Source: Candidatus Omnitrophota bacterium (GTDB taxonomy: Bacteria; Omnitrophota; Gorgyraeia; Gygaellales; Profunditerraquicolaceae). Taken from it: a DNA stretch of 6,731 nt. The DNA lies in NCBI GenBank assembly GCA_023247875.1, contig JAHFFQ010000081.1, positions 1 to 6,731 of the forward strand, given 5' to 3'. How positions within the stretch are numbered: the stretch's first letter is position 1; the number at the start of each line of letters is the position of its first letter. A program made the position numbers and the translations under genes. This document shows positions 5,867 through 6,731 of the stretch, piece after piece. A model generated the notes under the pieces. That model was not told the origin of the DNA and did no database searches. It worked only from the letters and a program-made list of their open reading frames with translations.

Positions 5867-6427
5867 ATGGAAAAAGAAAGCAGGCTGGAATTAAAGAAGA
5901 AATTGTTCGATCTCCTGAATAAAGAGGCCTTAAAAAGAGGCAGCTTCACCCTCTCCTCCGGAAAGAAGAGCAGCTATTATCTCGACGGAAGGGTGATCAC
6001 CCTCTCTGCGCAGGGCGCTTACCTGGCAGCCAGCATAATATTGGATATGATCGGTGACCGTAAGCTCGACGCAGCCGGAGGGCCGACCCTGGGTGCAGAC
6101 CCGATCGTAGGCGCCTTGGCAGCGTTAAGTTACCTGAATAACCGGCCGATCAAGACCTTTATCGTGCGCAAACAGGCCAAGGAGCATGGCGCGCAGAGGC
6201 AGGTGGAGGGGCCCTGCCTTAAAAAAGGGGACCGGGTTATCCTTCTGGATGATGTGGCCACTACCGGCAAAGCGATCATTGAGGCAAAGCAGGCTTTGGA
6301 GAAAATAGGGGTTATTGCCGAGGAAGCCATCGTGATCGTTGACCGCAATGAAGGGGCAGCGGATAATCTGGCGCAAGCCGGCCTGAAATTGGAATCAATC
6401 TTTAAGATCACAGACTTTGGTCTCTAG
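5867..6427 (+). CDS. pyrE: Orotate phosphoribosyltransferase
   Basis: PyrE joins orotate to PRPP to give orotidine 5'-monophosphate, the penultimate step of UMP synthesis in the cytoplasm. The 186-residue product is at the short end but normal for bacterial OPRTs. SSGKKSSYYLDGR (30-42) is the N-terminal orotate/PRPP-binding region. GGPTLGADPI (71-80) follows, then the flexible catalytic loop FIVRKQAKEHGAQRQVEG (98-115) with the conserved R101, K102, K105 and H107. The PRPP motif ILLDDVATTGKA spans 125-136. All expected active-site residues are visible. The ATG at 5867 is supported by its distance from the promoter and by the fit to the family N-terminus; no Shine-Dalgarno sequence is present. 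pyrF is not adjacent. The stop codon overlaps the first possible start of the next gene by 1 nt (TAGTG), so the two are probably co-transcribed. Confidence 0.96.
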   Translation: MEKESRLELKKKLFDLLNKEALKRGSFTLSSGKKSSYYLDGRVITLSAQGAYLAASIILDMIGDRKLDAAGGPTLGADPIVGALAALSYLNNRPIKTFIVRKQAKEHGAQRQVEGPCLKKGDRVILLDDVATTGKAIIEAKQALEKIGVIAEEAIVIVDRNEGAADNLAQAGLKLESIFKITDFGL

Positions 6428-6731
6428 TGTTGAAGAAAAAGATTTTAGTAGTCGGGGGCGGGCCATCGGCAATGATGGCGGCAATCCGGGCAGCGGGGTT
6501 GGCTCAGGATGTCAGCCTCCTTGAAAAAAACAGTTCCCTCGGCAATAAACTCCTCTTAAGCGGCAAAGGCCGCTGCAATCTCACTAACTCACAAGACCTG
6601 GGATACTTCCTAAAACAATTCTCCAGGAACGGCGATTTCCTGAGGGATGCCTTTAAGAAATTCTTTAACCGGGACTTAATAGATTTCTTCCAGTCACGCG
6701 GATTAAAGCTTAAGACCGAACGCCAGATGCG
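6427..6731 (+). CDS. HI0933/BaiN-family NAD(P)/FAD-dependent flavoprotein, 5' part (3' end outside window)
   Basis: The frame is open from GTG at 6427 to the window edge, about 101 codons of a family usually near 400. A beta-strand ILVVGGG (6-12) opens a Rossmann FAD-binding motif, GxGxxA at 10-15, where the last glycycl position is Ala instead of the more common Gly. It continues MMAAIRAA, then LLEKN (31-35) with the ribose-binding Glu ending strand 2. LGNKLLLSGKGRCNLTN (38-54) is the hallmark of the HI0933-like flavoprotein family. These proteins are widespread and mostly uncharacterised; BaiN was linked to bile-acid dehydroxylation and others remain without a known substrate, so no reaction is assigned. 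The start could be GTG 6427 (sharing one base with the pyrE stop) or TTG 6430; neither has a Shine-Dalgarno sequence. Reinitiation after pyrE is likely. Confidence 0.9.
   Translation, partial: MLKKKILVVGGGPSAMMAAIRAAGLAQDVSLLEKNSSLGNKLLLSGKGRCNLTNSQDLGYFLKQFSRNGDFLRDAFKKFFNRDLIDFFQSRGLKLKTERQM

Noticed and set aside
2870..6427. A novel defence or competence system built around comF
   Set aside because: All neighbours are recognisable housekeeping genes (lptF, lptG, pyrE); there is no nuclease, helicase, toxin or pilus gene to support such a system.

Overview
The window reads as chromosomal housekeeping DNA from a diderm (outer-membrane) bacterium. The lptF/lptG pair implies lipopolysaccharide export, and alr implies peptidoglycan. 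Base composition looks moderate (mid-40s to about 50% GC by eye), genes are packed with overlaps, and start sites mostly lack Shine-Dalgarno sequences. The protein style and gene arrangement remind me of uncultured diderm lineages such as Omnitrophota, but that is an impression and not a demonstrated assignment. I see no tRNA, rRNA, CRISPR array, insertion sequence, phage gene or other mobile element.

Layout. (1) Bases 1-2864, plus strand: a tightly overlapping run of thiL (5' end outside the window), tsaE, tsaB and alr. (2) Bases 2870-5789, minus strand: comF, lptF and lptG, transcribed leftward and ending tail-to-tail with alr only 5 bp away. (3) Bases 5790-5866: a 77-bp divergent intergenic region holding two back-to-back consensus-like sigma-70 promoters. 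(4) Bases 5867-6731, plus strand: pyrE followed by the start of an HI0933-family flavoprotein that runs off the right edge. There is no gene-free stretch longer than 77 bp.

How the genes fit together. The left operon joins cofactor synthesis (thiamine pyrophosphate), the t6A37 tRNA modification accessory proteins TsaE and TsaB, and D-alanine supply for the cell wall. The leftward operon joins a ComF-type phosphoribosyltransferase-fold protein with the two transmembrane subunits of the LPS exporter. The rightward operon begins with orotate phosphoribosyltransferase for UMP synthesis.

The most interesting observation is regulatory. Each divergent promoter has a perfect TTGACA, a 17-bp spacer and a five-of-six -10 box, and each -10 sits only 6-8 nt from an ATG. 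Both comF and pyrE are therefore predicted to be transcribed as leaderless or nearly leaderless mRNAs, from promoters whose -35 boxes are only 5 bp apart. This also moves the comF start to the ATG at 5789, not the upstream in-frame TTG. I did not find a clearly novel multi-gene system here.
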